Source of the DNA: DASXHZ01 sp036488085
GTDB lineage: Bacteria; Acidobacteriota; Thermoanaerobaculia; Gp7-AA8
DNA: 62,664 bases
Assembly: GCA_036488085.1 (NCBI GenBank)
Contig: DASXHZ010000051.1
Location: 1 to 62,664, forward strand
Direction of reading: 5' to 3'
A model generated the notes under the pieces. The model did not search any database and was not told the origin of the DNA. It saw only the letters and a program-made list of their open reading frames with translations. Positions within the stretch are counted from its first letter, which is position 1. Each line of letters starts with the position of its first letter. Positions 28,412 to 36,879 of the stretch are shown piece by piece. The translations under genes and the position numbers were made by a program.

Positions 28412-28466
28412 GGGGGTCAGGTCGAAACTTGAAACTTGCCAAGTTTCAAGTTTCGACCTGCCCCCC
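28412..28466. terminator. Long hairpin, 20-bp perfect stem
   Basis: Bases 28418-28437 pair perfectly with 28441-28460 around a three-base loop, and five more G-C pairs follow after one mismatch. It lies 16 bases after the stop of the propeller gene. The outer arms (GGGGTCAGGT and CGACCTG) are shared with the short hairpin at 26131-26154, as if that one were this element with its middle deleted. Confidence 0.6.
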
Positions 28467-28932
28467 TGCCACCTGTAAGTGCCTCTTCGAGTGCAAGTTA
28501 TACTTACGCGCTTGGTGCGTGGGAAAGCTTTGACCCTGACGAGTACAACATCAGCTTCAACGACGAGAAGCTGGCCGCGCACGGGATCAGCAGGTACGAT
28601 GTGTTGCTGTAGGTCGCGGCCCGAAGCGGTGCCACTACCGCAAAAAACACGAAGAGCGCCGCGAGACGCCTTCTCTACGTCTCTCTGCCCGACACAGATT
28701 TAGGTATGTCAGAGAAATCGTGCCGTGATGTGGGCACATTCGGCTCACGACTCACGAATGCGCGACGCGCCTGGAGCGAGCTTTCGTCCGAGGCCTAGAC
28801 GATTCACCACAGAGACACAGAGGACACAGAAAACACAGATCAATTGAATCTCTATGTTCTCTGGCCCTCCGTGGTGAATCAGACTGAGGTGGCGCATGGT
28901 AGTCGACGCGCTCCTTCTGATAGCCTCCGCCG
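28467..28932. other. Intergenic region with possible gene remnant
   Basis: A frame at 28499-28612 reads protein-like (WESFDPDEYNISFNDEKL, then HGISRYDVLL and a stop) but has no start codon and no family I can name. It may be a decayed small gene. From about 28613 to 28800 I see nothing. 28801-28880 is an inverted repeat described separately. The last 50 bases hold the start region of the DUF885 gene. Confidence 0.4.
28801..28880. repeat. Inverted repeat with CACAGAG-type core
   Basis: GATTCACCAC at 28801-28810 is exactly inverted as GTGGTGAATC at 28871-28880. Between them are purine-rich ACACAGAGGACACAG units. This looks like a dispersed intergenic palindrome rather than a gene-specific site. 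Confidence 0.65.
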
Positions 28933-30675
28933 ATGCGCATCCGATCCCTTCTTTCCGTATCGCTCATCCTCGTCGCATCCGCGGCGCTCGCGGCCGAACC
29001 GTCCGTCGCGGAGCGTCTCGCGAAGCAGAACGCGCTCTTCGCCGAGTCGTGGGAGACGAACCTCAAGCTCAACCCGACGCAGGCGACGAACGTCGGCGAC
29101 TATCGATACAACGACAAGCTCGGCGACTACTCGCTCGCCGCGGTGAAGAAGCGCCACGACATCAACGAGGAGTTCCTCAAGCGGATCAAGGCGATTTCGC
29201 CCGAGGGATTCAGCGAGGAAGACCGTACTTCGCATGACCTCTTCCTCCAGAACCTCCAGGAGAACGCGGACGACTGGGATCTCAAGAATTACGAGATGCC
29301 GGTGACGGCGCAGGGCGGGCTGCACACGCAGCTTGCCGATCTCCCGAACTCGATGCCGTTCGACTCGGTGAAGCATTACGACGACTACATCGCGCGGCTA
29401 CACCAGATCCCGAAGGCGCTCCTGCAGACGGAAGACGTGCTGCGCGCCGGCGTGAAAGACCACTTGGTGATGGTGAAGTTCCTCTCCGAGAAGATCCCCG
29501 GACAGGCACACGGCATCATCGCCGCCGACCCGTTCCTGAACCCGCTCAAGAAGATGCCGGCGTCGTTCTCCGAGGCTGAGAAGAAGCGGCTCACCGACGA
29601 GATCACGACGACCGTCAACAACGAGGTGCTTCCCGCGTACAAGCAGTTCGCGGAGTTCACGACGAAGGAGTACGTCCCGTACGGCCGGTCGGCGCTCTCG
29701 ATCGAGAGCCTGCCGGAAGGGAAGCGCCGCTATCAGGCGGCGATCCACCGCCTCACGACGACGAATCTCTCTCCCGCCGAGATCCACAAGATCGGGCTCA
29801 GCGAGTACGATCGCATCGTCGGCGAGATGACGGCGCTGGCGAAGGCGAATGGCTACTCCGATCTCGCCTCCTTCCGCGATCACATCGAGAACGACCCAAA
29901 GTACAAGCCTGCCTCGGCGCAGCAGATCCTCGACGACTTCTCGCGCTACATCGCGCAGATGCGGACCAAGCTTCCGGAGCTCTTCACGATCATCCCCTCT
30001 GCACCCGTGACCGTCGAAGGCATCCCGGAGTTCCAGAAGGCCGCGGCGACGCACTACCAGACCGGCACGCCGGACGGGAAACGCCCCGGCCGCGTGTCCG
30101 TCGCGGTCTCGGATTATCAGAACCGCTCGCTCATCAACGATGAAGCGGTGGCGTATCACGAGGGCATCCCGGGCCATCACATGCAGCTCTCGATTCAGCA
30201 GACCCTTACCAACCTCCCCGAGTTCCGCAAGCACGGCGGCAACTCCGCGTACGCCGAAGGGTGGGCGCTGTATGCCGAGCAGCTCGGCAAAGAGGTTGGC
30301 TTCTACCAGGATCCCGGCTCCGACTACGGCCGTCTCCGCTCGGAGCTCTTCCGCGCCGTCCGCCTCGTCGTCGACACCGGCATTCACGACATGGACTGGA
30401 CGCGCGACCAAGTCGTCGACTTCATGCGCAAGTCACACGCGGTGGACGAGCCGACCATTCAGGCCGAGACGGACCGTTATATCTCCTGGCCGGCGCAGGC
30501 CCTCAGCTACAAGCTCGGACAGCTCAAGATCCGCGAGCTCCGGAAGCGCGCGAGTGACAAGCTGGGCGCAAAGTTCGACGAGCGGAAATTCCACGACGCC
30601 GTCCTATCGGGCGGCAATCTTCCGCTCGACGTCCTCGACGCCCGGATCGACCGCTGGATCGGGACGCAAAAGTGA
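28933..30675 (+). CDS. DUF885 family putative metallopeptidase, secreted
   Basis: A 580-residue protein with a signal peptide ending at LAAEPS. It matches the DUF885 family across its length: an N-terminal helical part (LNPTQATNVGDYRYNDKLGDY), then the signature HEGIPGHHMQLS near residue 410, which resembles a zinc-binding HExxH site, and EGWALYAEQLGKEVGFYQDP and PAQALSYKLGQLKIRELR. Members are thought to be oligopeptidase-like metalloproteins in the periplasm. The zinc role is inferred from the motif. It stands alone with an ATG start. Confidence 0.87.
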   Translation: MRIRSLLSVSLILVASAALAAEPSVAERLAKQNALFAESWETNLKLNPTQATNVGDYRYNDKLGDYSLAAVKKRHDINEEFLKRIKAISPEGFSEEDRTSHDLFLQNLQENADDWDLKNYEMPVTAQGGLHTQLADLPNSMPFDSVKHYDDYIARLHQIPKALLQTEDVLRAGVKDHLVMVKFLSEKIPGQAHGIIAADPFLNPLKKMPASFSEAEKKRLTDEITTTVNNEVLPAYKQFAEFTTKEYVPYGRSALSIESLPEGKRRYQAAIHRLTTTNLSPAEIHKIGLSEYDRIVGEMTALAKANGYSDLASFRDHIENDPKYKPASAQQILDDFSRYIAQMRTKLPELFTIIPSAPVTVEGIPEFQKAAATHYQTGTPDGKRPGRVSVAVSDYQNRSLINDEAVAYHEGIPGHHMQLSIQQTLTNLPEFRKHGGNSAYAEGWALYAEQLGKEVGFYQDPGSDYGRLRSELFRAVRLVVDTGIHDMDWTRDQVVDFMRKSHAVDEPTIQAETDRYISWPAQALSYKLGQLKIRELRKRASDKLGAKFDERKFHDAVLSGGNLPLDVLDARIDRWIGTQK

Positions 30676-30742
30676 GGTAGGGAAACCGTCGTCTCGCGGC
30701 CCTCCTCTAGTAAGGTCCCAATTCGACTGAGGAGGTTCCCCT

Positions 30743-31873
30743 GTGAAAACGCTCCGCGCGACGTCGGCTGCGATCGTGCTCGTTGTGCTTTCCCTGTTCG
30801 CCGTTCCGGCGGCGTTCGGCTCCGACCATGCCGACCCGTTGGTGGTGGAGGAGCCGGAGGCGAACATCACCGACCTCTTCTTCTTCCCGCACGGGGACAA
30901 CTACGTCCTGATCTTCAACGTCCGCCGCGCGACGCTGAAGGGAAAGCCGTTCCCCATCACGCCGTATGCGTACGCCATCAACATCGACCTTCACAGCCAG
31001 GTCACCTTCGACAACCCCGGCGACAAGGCGCGCTATGGCGGGACGATCGTCAATCCGGGAGGCATCAAGCCGGACGTCGTCTTCTCGATCGCGTTGAACA
31101 ACGACCTGACGCTGAGCAAGAAGGACGTCACCGGCCTGCAGCACCCGGAGCTGATCCACTGGTACAGCGGGCTGCGCGACGATCCGTTCATCTTCCCGCG
31201 CTTCTTCGGCAAGAACGCCATCTCGATCGTGGCCGAGATGCCGAAGTCGTGTTTCCCCGCCGGCCAGCAGGACTTTCTCCTCTGGGGCGTCTCGACCGAG
31301 AACGGCAAGCAGCTCGATCACGACGGCCGTTCGAGCCGCACGCAGCAGAACCGATTCAATGCCCTCAACTTCCTCCCCCCGAACGAGCACGTCGCCGAAA
31401 TGATGAAGGAGATGACGAAGCAGACGAAGTTGCAGCAGGAGCTGCTGCACTACAAGCTCACCGTGCCGCTCGCGAACGTCACGCAACTGCTCGTTTTCCT
31501 GCGCAAGTACGACCTCGCGCCCGACGTGATGATCTACTCGAACCGCTTCCCGTGCGTCTTTCCGAACGGCCGGATGCTGACCGACGACGTGGCGGCGATC
31601 ACCTGCTCGACCGGCGACTGCATCCTGCAGGAGCTGTCGTTCATCGAAGGCGGCTTTCCGCGCGCGACGGCGAACGACAAGCCGTTCCTTGATACCTTCC
31701 CGTACGAGGCCGACCCGTGGCCGGAGAAACCTGAGGCGCCGGGACCGGTGAGCTTCTGGCACATCGGGTTCTGGATCCTGATCGTGGTGCTCCTCCTCGT
31801 CTTCCTCTGGACCTGGCTCTTCTACTATCTCGGCCGGCGCTCCGTGTTCCGCGAACAGGCCATCCAGGTTTGA
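30743..31873 (+). CDS. DUF4331 protein with C-terminal membrane anchor
   Basis: A 376-residue protein from GTG 30743 with GAGGAGGT upstream at 30729-30736. It has a signal peptide (to about residue 27), then SDHADPLVVEEPEANITDLF, the conserved start of DUF4331, whose His/Asp residues suggest metal binding. Near residues 338-360 is one strong membrane helix (FWHIGFWILIVVLLLVFLWT). The domain would therefore face the periplasm. Its stop overlaps the TTG start of the next gene (TTGA). With the following two genes it forms a coupled operon. Confidence 0.8.
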   Translation: MKTLRATSAAIVLVVLSLFAVPAAFGSDHADPLVVEEPEANITDLFFFPHGDNYVLIFNVRRATLKGKPFPITPYAYAINIDLHSQVTFDNPGDKARYGGTIVNPGGIKPDVVFSIALNNDLTLSKKDVTGLQHPELIHWYSGLRDDPFIFPRFFGKNAISIVAEMPKSCFPAGQQDFLLWGVSTENGKQLDHDGRSSRTQQNRFNALNFLPPNEHVAEMMKEMTKQTKLQQELLHYKLTVPLANVTQLLVFLRKYDLAPDVMIYSNRFPCVFPNGRMLTDDVAAITCSTGDCILQELSFIEGGFPRATANDKPFLDTFPYEADPWPEKPEAPGPVSFWHIGFWILIVVLLLVFLWTWLFYYLGRRSVFREQAIQV

Positions 31874-32664
31874 AGCGGATCCTGCTCGCCGTGGCGGCGC
31901 TCGCGTTCGCGCGGGCGCTACACGCGCACGACTTCTGGATCGAACCGTCGACGTATCACCCCGCCTTCGGACAGACGGTGTCGCTCGCACTGCGCGTCGG
32001 CATGGACTTCACGGGCGATCCGGTGCCGCGCGTGAGCGACAACATCGCGAGCTTCACGATCCGGCAGGGGAGGAAGGGGTCGCAGGACGTCGCCGGAATC
32101 GAGCGCGCCGATCCCGCCGGCTTCTTCACGGCGGACGCCCGCAGCACGGCCGTCGTCGCATACGCGAGCCTGCCGTCGCCGGTCGAGCTGGAGCCGGCGA
32201 AGTTCGAGGCGTACCTGCGCCAGTACGGCCTCGATGCGATCATCGACGCCCGCACCCGGCGCCGCGAACGGCAGAAGCCGGGGAAGGAGATTTTCTCGCG
32301 CTGCGCGAAATCGTTGATCGCCGGCGCGCATGCGTCGCTGGCGGCGACGCAAGCGGTCGGACTGCGATACGAGATCGTTCCGATGATCGATCCGACGCGT
32401 GGGGACGCGCATTTTCGGGGACGCATGCTTTTCGAGAGGACACCGGCGGCGAATGCGCTCGTCACCGCGGTCTTTCACGATGATCCTTCCGTGCGCGTTT
32501 CAGCGCGCAGCGACCACGCGGGTGTCTTCGCACTGACATTGCCGCGCCCCGGCGTCTGGCTGATCAAGTCCGTTCGCATGGTCGAGGCGCCGCGCAACTC
32601 CGGCGCCGATTGGGAGAGTCTTTGGGCCTCGCTCACGTTCGAATTGCCGCCTTCACCGCGCTGA
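31870..32664 (+). CDS. DUF4198 family periplasmic protein
   Basis: A 264-residue protein with a signal peptide followed immediately by HAHDFWIEPSTYHPAFGQTV, the diagnostic N terminus of DUF4198. The mature first residues after cleavage would be His-rich, as in metal-binding periplasmic proteins associated with nickel or cobalt uptake (NikK/CbiK-like). The TTG start overlaps the preceding stop, and its end overlaps the next gene by about 43-55 bp. The role in metal handling is inferred from family and neighbours. Confidence 0.77.
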   Translation: MKRILLAVAALAFARALHAHDFWIEPSTYHPAFGQTVSLALRVGMDFTGDPVPRVSDNIASFTIRQGRKGSQDVAGIERADPAGFFTADARSTAVVAYASLPSPVELEPAKFEAYLRQYGLDAIIDARTRRRERQKPGKEIFSRCAKSLIAGAHASLAATQAVGLRYEIVPMIDPTRGDAHFRGRMLFERTPAANALVTAVFHDDPSVRVSARSDHAGVFALTLPRPGVWLIKSVRMVEAPRNSGADWESLWASLTFELPPSPR

Positions 32665-33701
32665 TACTCTTCGCGTGCACGCTCGTGGACGCCCACGAGA
32701 TCGGCACGACGCAGGTGCGCCTGGCGGTCGGAAACGGCCGCTGGTCGGCACAGATCACGACCGCGCCGCAGTCGCTGCTCGACAAGCTCGAGAGCGCGGC
32801 GGTGCGGCCTCGCGTCAGCGGCCTCACCGGCGACGCGTATCGCAACGCGCTCGCGCCGCTCCTTCCGGCTTTCGCCGGCGACATCGCCGTCTCATTCGAC
32901 GGCGTCCGCGCGCCGGCGCAGGTTTCGATCGAGCAGCTCGAGCAGCCGGACGACATCACGCGGCCGGCGTTCGTCGTCATTCGTGCCGAGGGGACGATGC
33001 CGGCGTCGGCGAAGACGCTGCGGTGGTCGTACGGATTGGTCTACAGCACCTACGCGCTCCTCTACTCCGGCACGCAGACATGGATCGAGGGAGACGCGAC
33101 GAGTCCGCCGCTGCCGGTCGCGCGAATCCGACCTCCCGGGCGCGGCGAGGTCATCGCGCAATACCTCCGCCTCGGATTCGTCCACATCCTTCCGCGCGGT
33201 CTCGACCACATCCTCTTCGTCCTCGGCATCTTCCTTCTCAGCACGCGCATCCGCCCGATCCTCACGCAGGTCACCGCGTTCACAATCGCGCACTCGATCA
33301 CCCTCGGCCTCACGATGTACGGAATCGTCTCGCTGCCGTCCCGCATCGTCGAGCCGCTGATCGCGTTATCGATCGCCTACGTCGCCTTCGAAAACGTCGT
33401 TACGTACGAGCTGAAGCCGTGGCGCCCGTTCGTCGTCTTCGGCTTCGGCCTGCTGCACGGGATGGGCTTCGCCGGCGTGCTCCGCACCCTCCAGCTCCCG
33501 CGCGCCGAGTTCGTCCCCGCGCTCATCAGCTTCAACGCCGGCATCGAGCTCGGCCAGCTCACCGTCATCGCCGTTGCGTTCCTGCTCACGGCGGCATGGT
33601 TCCGCCATCGCAGTTGGTACCGCCAACGCTTCGTCGTCCCCGCCTCGATGGCGATCGCCGTGACCGGCGTCTTCTGGACCGTTCAGCGAATCTGGTTCTG
33701 A
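32610..33701 (+). CDS. HupE/UreJ family membrane protein
   Basis: A 363-residue protein: signal peptide ending at VDAHEIG, a periplasmic domain of about 150 residues, then six or so membrane helices containing FVHILPRGLDHILFVLG near residue 190, the HxxxGxDHxxF motif of HupE/UreJ metal transporters. TTG 32610 and TTG 32622 are both possible starts within the end of the DUF4198 gene. The family is linked to nickel or cobalt transport. With the DUF4331 and DUF4198 proteins this looks like a periplasmic metal capture and uptake operon. The last 19 bp overlap the convergent catalase-like gene. Confidence 0.82.
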   Translation: MGESLGLAHVRIAAFTALILFACTLVDAHEIGTTQVRLAVGNGRWSAQITTAPQSLLDKLESAAVRPRVSGLTGDAYRNALAPLLPAFAGDIAVSFDGVRAPAQVSIEQLEQPDDITRPAFVVIRAEGTMPASAKTLRWSYGLVYSTYALLYSGTQTWIEGDATSPPLPVARIRPPGRGEVIAQYLRLGFVHILPRGLDHILFVLGIFLLSTRIRPILTQVTAFTIAHSITLGLTMYGIVSLPSRIVEPLIALSIAYVAFENVVTYELKPWRPFVVFGFGLLHGMGFAGVLRTLQLPRAEFVPALISFNAGIELGQLTVIAVAFLLTAAWFRHRSWYRQRFVVPASMAIAVTGVFWTVQRIWF

Positions 33702-34666
33702 AGGTCCTGCCGCCACTTCGGATGATTGAAGTGGACGACCCGGTCTCCGTTGAACGATGCGACGGCCTCGGTGAAGGTGAGTGATCCGATGCGGCGCCAG
33801 TTCGTGATCTTTCGGAGCTGACCGAAGAGGTACGACTTGCCGGTGTCGGACGTCTCGATGTCGAACGTCAGCTTTCCGTGCCGTTCGATCTGCATCAGGA
33901 TCTCGTCGCGGAAATCGAGGGCGTCGCCGTCGATTGCCGGTTGATGCGGGGAGACGCGGAAGCGGAGGAATTGCGGGGAGCGCGTCCGTTCGGAGGGCGG
34001 CTTTCCGAGCTCTGCGATCTGGTAGACCTGCCGCATCGTCGGCTGTTTGTCCGCGATGCGGAGCACGAAGGCGGTGATGAGGAGGATCGGTATGCCGAAG
34101 CCGCGCCGCCAGATCGAGGTGTTCGGCGCGTTGAGAAGGATCGCGTCGTTGATCGCAGCCGTTTTCTCGCCGCCGATGTCCTGCTGCGTGATGAACGAGG
34201 CGGTCGGCAGCTTCTCCGGATGATTCGGATCGACGGTCGGATAGACGCGGCCGACGAGTGCCAGCGATCGCGTATATCCGCGGCGCGTCTCGGTGCAGCA
34301 GGTCGAGTAACGGCCGACGACCAGTCCGCGGGAGCCGTTGCGGAAATAGCCGCTGTAGCCGGTCTCCGCGTCGATGCTCCAGATCCCGGTCAGGCAAATG
34401 CCGTTCGGGTGGAGCAGGCGACGGTAGCCCTTCCGGTCCGGTCCCCATCGCAGATCCGCCTGCGACTTCACCGAACGGCGTGCCGCCGCGAGAAAGAGCC
34501 ACTTGCCGGCGATGTGCAGCACGCTGCCGAGGGTGACCGGGAAGCGCTCGAAGGGACGGGGATACGGATTCGCGAAGATGGCCTCGCGCACGTCCGCGAA
34601 GCGCGATCCGGTGAACGCGCTGTCGTCCGGCGCGAGGCCTTCGATTCCGTATTCGTCTACAGCCAT
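33683..34666 (-). CDS. Catalase-like haem protein
   Basis: A 327-residue protein from ATG 34666. The segment HPNGICLTGIWSI, then SGYFRNGSRGLVVGRYS, RGYTRSLALVGRVYPT and DPNHPEKLPTASFITQQDIGG fit catalase-superfamily proteins of the type related to allene oxide synthase and SrpA, which are shorter than true catalases. The end (VVHFNHPKWRQDLQNQIR) resembles their C-terminal region. It could act on peroxides, including lipid hydroperoxides, rather than H2O2, but residues that bind haem cannot be assigned by eye. It is the last gene of a four-gene operon and its start overlaps the upstream gene by 10 bp. Confidence 0.6.
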   Translation of the reverse strand: MAVDEYGIEGLAPDDSAFTGSRFADVREAIFANPYPRPFERFPVTLGSVLHIAGKWLFLAAARRSVKSQADLRWGPDRKGYRRLLHPNGICLTGIWSIDAETGYSGYFRNGSRGLVVGRYSTCCTETRRGYTRSLALVGRVYPTVDPNHPEKLPTASFITQQDIGGEKTAAINDAILLNAPNTSIWRRGFGIPILLITAFVLRIADKQPTMRQVYQIAELGKPPSERTRSPQFLRFRVSPHQPAIDGDALDFRDEILMQIERHGKLTFDIETSDTGKSYLFGQLRKITNWRRIGSLTFTEAVASFNGDRVVHFNHPKWRQDLQNQIR

Positions 34667-34983
34667 ACCGCGCTCGGTGGCGCGAAGATCGTGAGCACAC
34701 CGGCGCCGAGGCCGACGTGCGCGACGAAAACGCGCACGAAGAAGACGGCGTCGTTGAGCCACTGCGGATTGAACGGCTGCTGCAGGATCGCCGAGAGCGA
34801 GACCACCAGCACGATCGCGGCGATCACGAGGCCGCGCGTCTGGCGCGTCCATCCGACGATGCCGGTCAGGATGCCGAATCCGCCGACGACCCACGGAAGG
34901 ATCGGCGACGACACGAACGCCGCGATCAGCGCGAGCACGATGCCGACTGCGAAGAGGACGCGGAGCAGAATCGAGGAATCCAT
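34657..34983 (-). CDS. Small membrane protein, four helices
   Basis: A 108-residue protein that is almost wholly hydrophobic, with about four membrane helices (LLRVLFAVGIVLALIAAFV, VGGFGILTGIVGW, LVIAAIVLVVSLSAIL and VRVFVAHVGLGAGVLTIFA). I recognise no family. Its ATG shares a base with the stop of the GMC gene (TGATG), so it is coupled to it and may anchor or assist the redox proteins. Confidence 0.72.
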   Translation of the reverse strand: MDSSILLRVLFAVGIVLALIAAFVSSPILPWVVGGFGILTGIVGWTRQTRGLVIAAIVLVVSLSAILQQPFNPQWLNDAVFFVRVFVAHVGLGAGVLTIFAPPSAVWL

Positions 34984-36869
34984 CAGACCTTCTTTCCCGC
35001 CGCCGTGGCGATGACGTCGGCCGCCTTCTCACCGATGGTGTAGACGGACGAGACGATGAAGAACCCGGGGATCTTGGGAAAAACCGAGGCGTCGACGATG
35101 CGTAGGCCCTTCGTTCCGTGCACCTGGAAGTTGCTGTCGACGACGCCGTTCTGCGACTCCGGCAACATGGGGCAGGAGCACGACGCGTGATGACCCCAGG
35201 CCTGGTCTTTGACGAACTGCGCGATCTCCGCATCGGACTGGACGTGATCGCCAGGGAGCTCTTCGGCTGCTATGAGCCCCTTCTTGCGTAGCTCCGCAGT
35301 GAGGCCGCGCACGAATTTGATGCCGTCGACCACGGACTGCAAGTCGCTGCCGCCGGTGTCGTTGCCTTCCTCGAAATAGCAGAAGTCGATCTCCGGCGTA
35401 TCGAGCGGATCGTTCGACTTGAGTCTCACTGAGCCGGCGCAGTTCTGCGTGTGCGCCTTGAGGATCGCCCACGTGAGGTAGTTGAGGTTTTCGACGAACA
35501 ACTTCGAGTAGCCGGGGAAGTAGCCGCGGAAAAGACCGAGGAGCGCAAAGATGAAGAGGTCGGGGAGTGGCCGCTCGGCAGCCGAGCGTTTGATGACCGC
35601 CGCCACCGCACCATTGGTGGTGTAAACGCCGTCGCGCTTCTTCTCCCACTGCTCGTACTGCGGATCGCCCTTCGCGAACTTGGCGCCTTTGAGCACCCAC
35701 CACGCCGGGAAGTTCATCCGGTTCACGACGCCGACTTCGTACCGGTCCTGCAGGTTCGTGCCGACGCCGCGGAGGTCATATCGCACCGGGATGTTGAACT
35801 CCTTCAGGTGCTCGGCCGGTCCGATGCCGGAGAGCATCAGGAGCTGCGGCGAGTTGTACGCGCCGCCGGCGAGAATCACCTCGCGCGAGGCCTTTGCCTG
35901 ACGGAGCTCGCCTTTCTGGGCGCTCGGCTTCGGCGTCGCGCGATAAAGCTTCGCCCCTTTCAGATACTCCACGCCGATGGCCCGATTGGAGTCGTCGAAC
36001 AAGACGCGCGTTGCGAGCGCGTCGAGCTCGATGAAGAGGCGGTCGGGATGTTTCTTCGCGACGTCGAGGACGCGCTCGCGGGCGCCGTTGCGCGCGTGAT
36101 TCTTCGTCGCGAGCGGCGGATAGCGGATGCCGGTCGAGTCGCCCTGGACCAGGCGCCAGTCGTTCGGATCGCCCTTGCCGAGGATCTGCCAGCGGATGCG
36201 CTCCCAGAGGGGAGAGCCGATCGAGTCGACCGCCGCGGCGATCGTCGATACGAGGAACTTGTCGATGTCCTCATCGTCGATCGCCGCTTCCGGAATCGCT
36301 ACTTCGGTGTTCAGCCAGCCGCGGAAGCCGTGGCGGGTCGGGTTGATCCCGGTGAGGTTGTAGAGGAGCCGCCACCAGGGACGGTGATGGCAGTTCTCCA
36401 GCCGCTGAAAGTACTTCCGCATGTTCTTTGGCGCCCACGAGCTGTCGCCTGTCATGCCCTCGATGTCCGCCCAGTCCTGATTGTGCGGATAGACGGTGAT
36501 CATGGCGTTGTGCGCGGTACAGCCGCCGAGCGTGCCGGCGCGCGGGTAGAAGATGCCGTTGCGCGGTGCGCCCTGCCACTTCGGGTCGCGTTTCGAGAGG
36601 TCTTCTTTTTTGTAGTGCTTGACGAAAAACTCCCAGCTCATCGCCTCGTTTTCGGAGGAGATGGCGTGGAAGACCGGGACGTCGTAGTCGTCGGGAAGGC
36701 GGTTCTGGTCGGGATACGGTGGGTCGCCGCCCTGGAGCGTGCGCGGATCGCCGCCCGCTTCGAGCAACAACACCTTGAATCCGTATTCGGCGAGGCGGGC
36801 GGCGCAGGTGCCGCCACCTGCGCCCGACCCGACGACCACGTAATCGTATTGAACGTTCGTGTCAGCCAT
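34983..36869 (-). CDS. GMC family FAD-dependent oxidoreductase
   Basis: A 628-residue glucose-methanol-choline oxidoreductase. The FAD Rossmann motif VVGSGAGGGTCAARLAEYG lies at residues about 11-29, followed by LLLEAG. PRAGTLGGCTAHNAM is the GMC signature 1 region, and VILAGGAYNSPQLLMLSGIG is signature 2. WGHHASCSCPM near the C terminus carries the catalytic His pair. It oxidises an alcohol, with electrons plausibly passed to the dihaem cytochrome encoded 10 bp upstream. No signal peptide is seen. The substrate is unknown. Confidence 0.92.
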   Translation of the reverse strand: MADTNVQYDYVVVGSGAGGGTCAARLAEYGFKVLLLEAGGDPRTLQGGDPPYPDQNRLPDDYDVPVFHAISSENEAMSWEFFVKHYKKEDLSKRDPKWQGAPRNGIFYPRAGTLGGCTAHNAMITVYPHNQDWADIEGMTGDSSWAPKNMRKYFQRLENCHHRPWWRLLYNLTGINPTRHGFRGWLNTEVAIPEAAIDDEDIDKFLVSTIAAAVDSIGSPLWERIRWQILGKGDPNDWRLVQGDSTGIRYPPLATKNHARNGARERVLDVAKKHPDRLFIELDALATRVLFDDSNRAIGVEYLKGAKLYRATPKPSAQKGELRQAKASREVILAGGAYNSPQLLMLSGIGPAEHLKEFNIPVRYDLRGVGTNLQDRYEVGVVNRMNFPAWWVLKGAKFAKGDPQYEQWEKKRDGVYTTNGAVAAVIKRSAAERPLPDLFIFALLGLFRGYFPGYSKLFVENLNYLTWAILKAHTQNCAGSVRLKSNDPLDTPEIDFCYFEEGNDTGGSDLQSVVDGIKFVRGLTAELRKKGLIAAEELPGDHVQSDAEIAQFVKDQAWGHHASCSCPMLPESQNGVVDSNFQVHGTKGLRIVDASVFPKIPGFFIVSSVYTIGEKAADVIATAAGKKV

Positions 36870-36879
36870 GGTCGTCTCC

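Noticed and set aside
28499..28612. Possible small toxin-like gene (EYNISFNDEKLAAHGIS)
   Set aside because: No start codon in frame and no secure family match; recorded only as a possible remnant.
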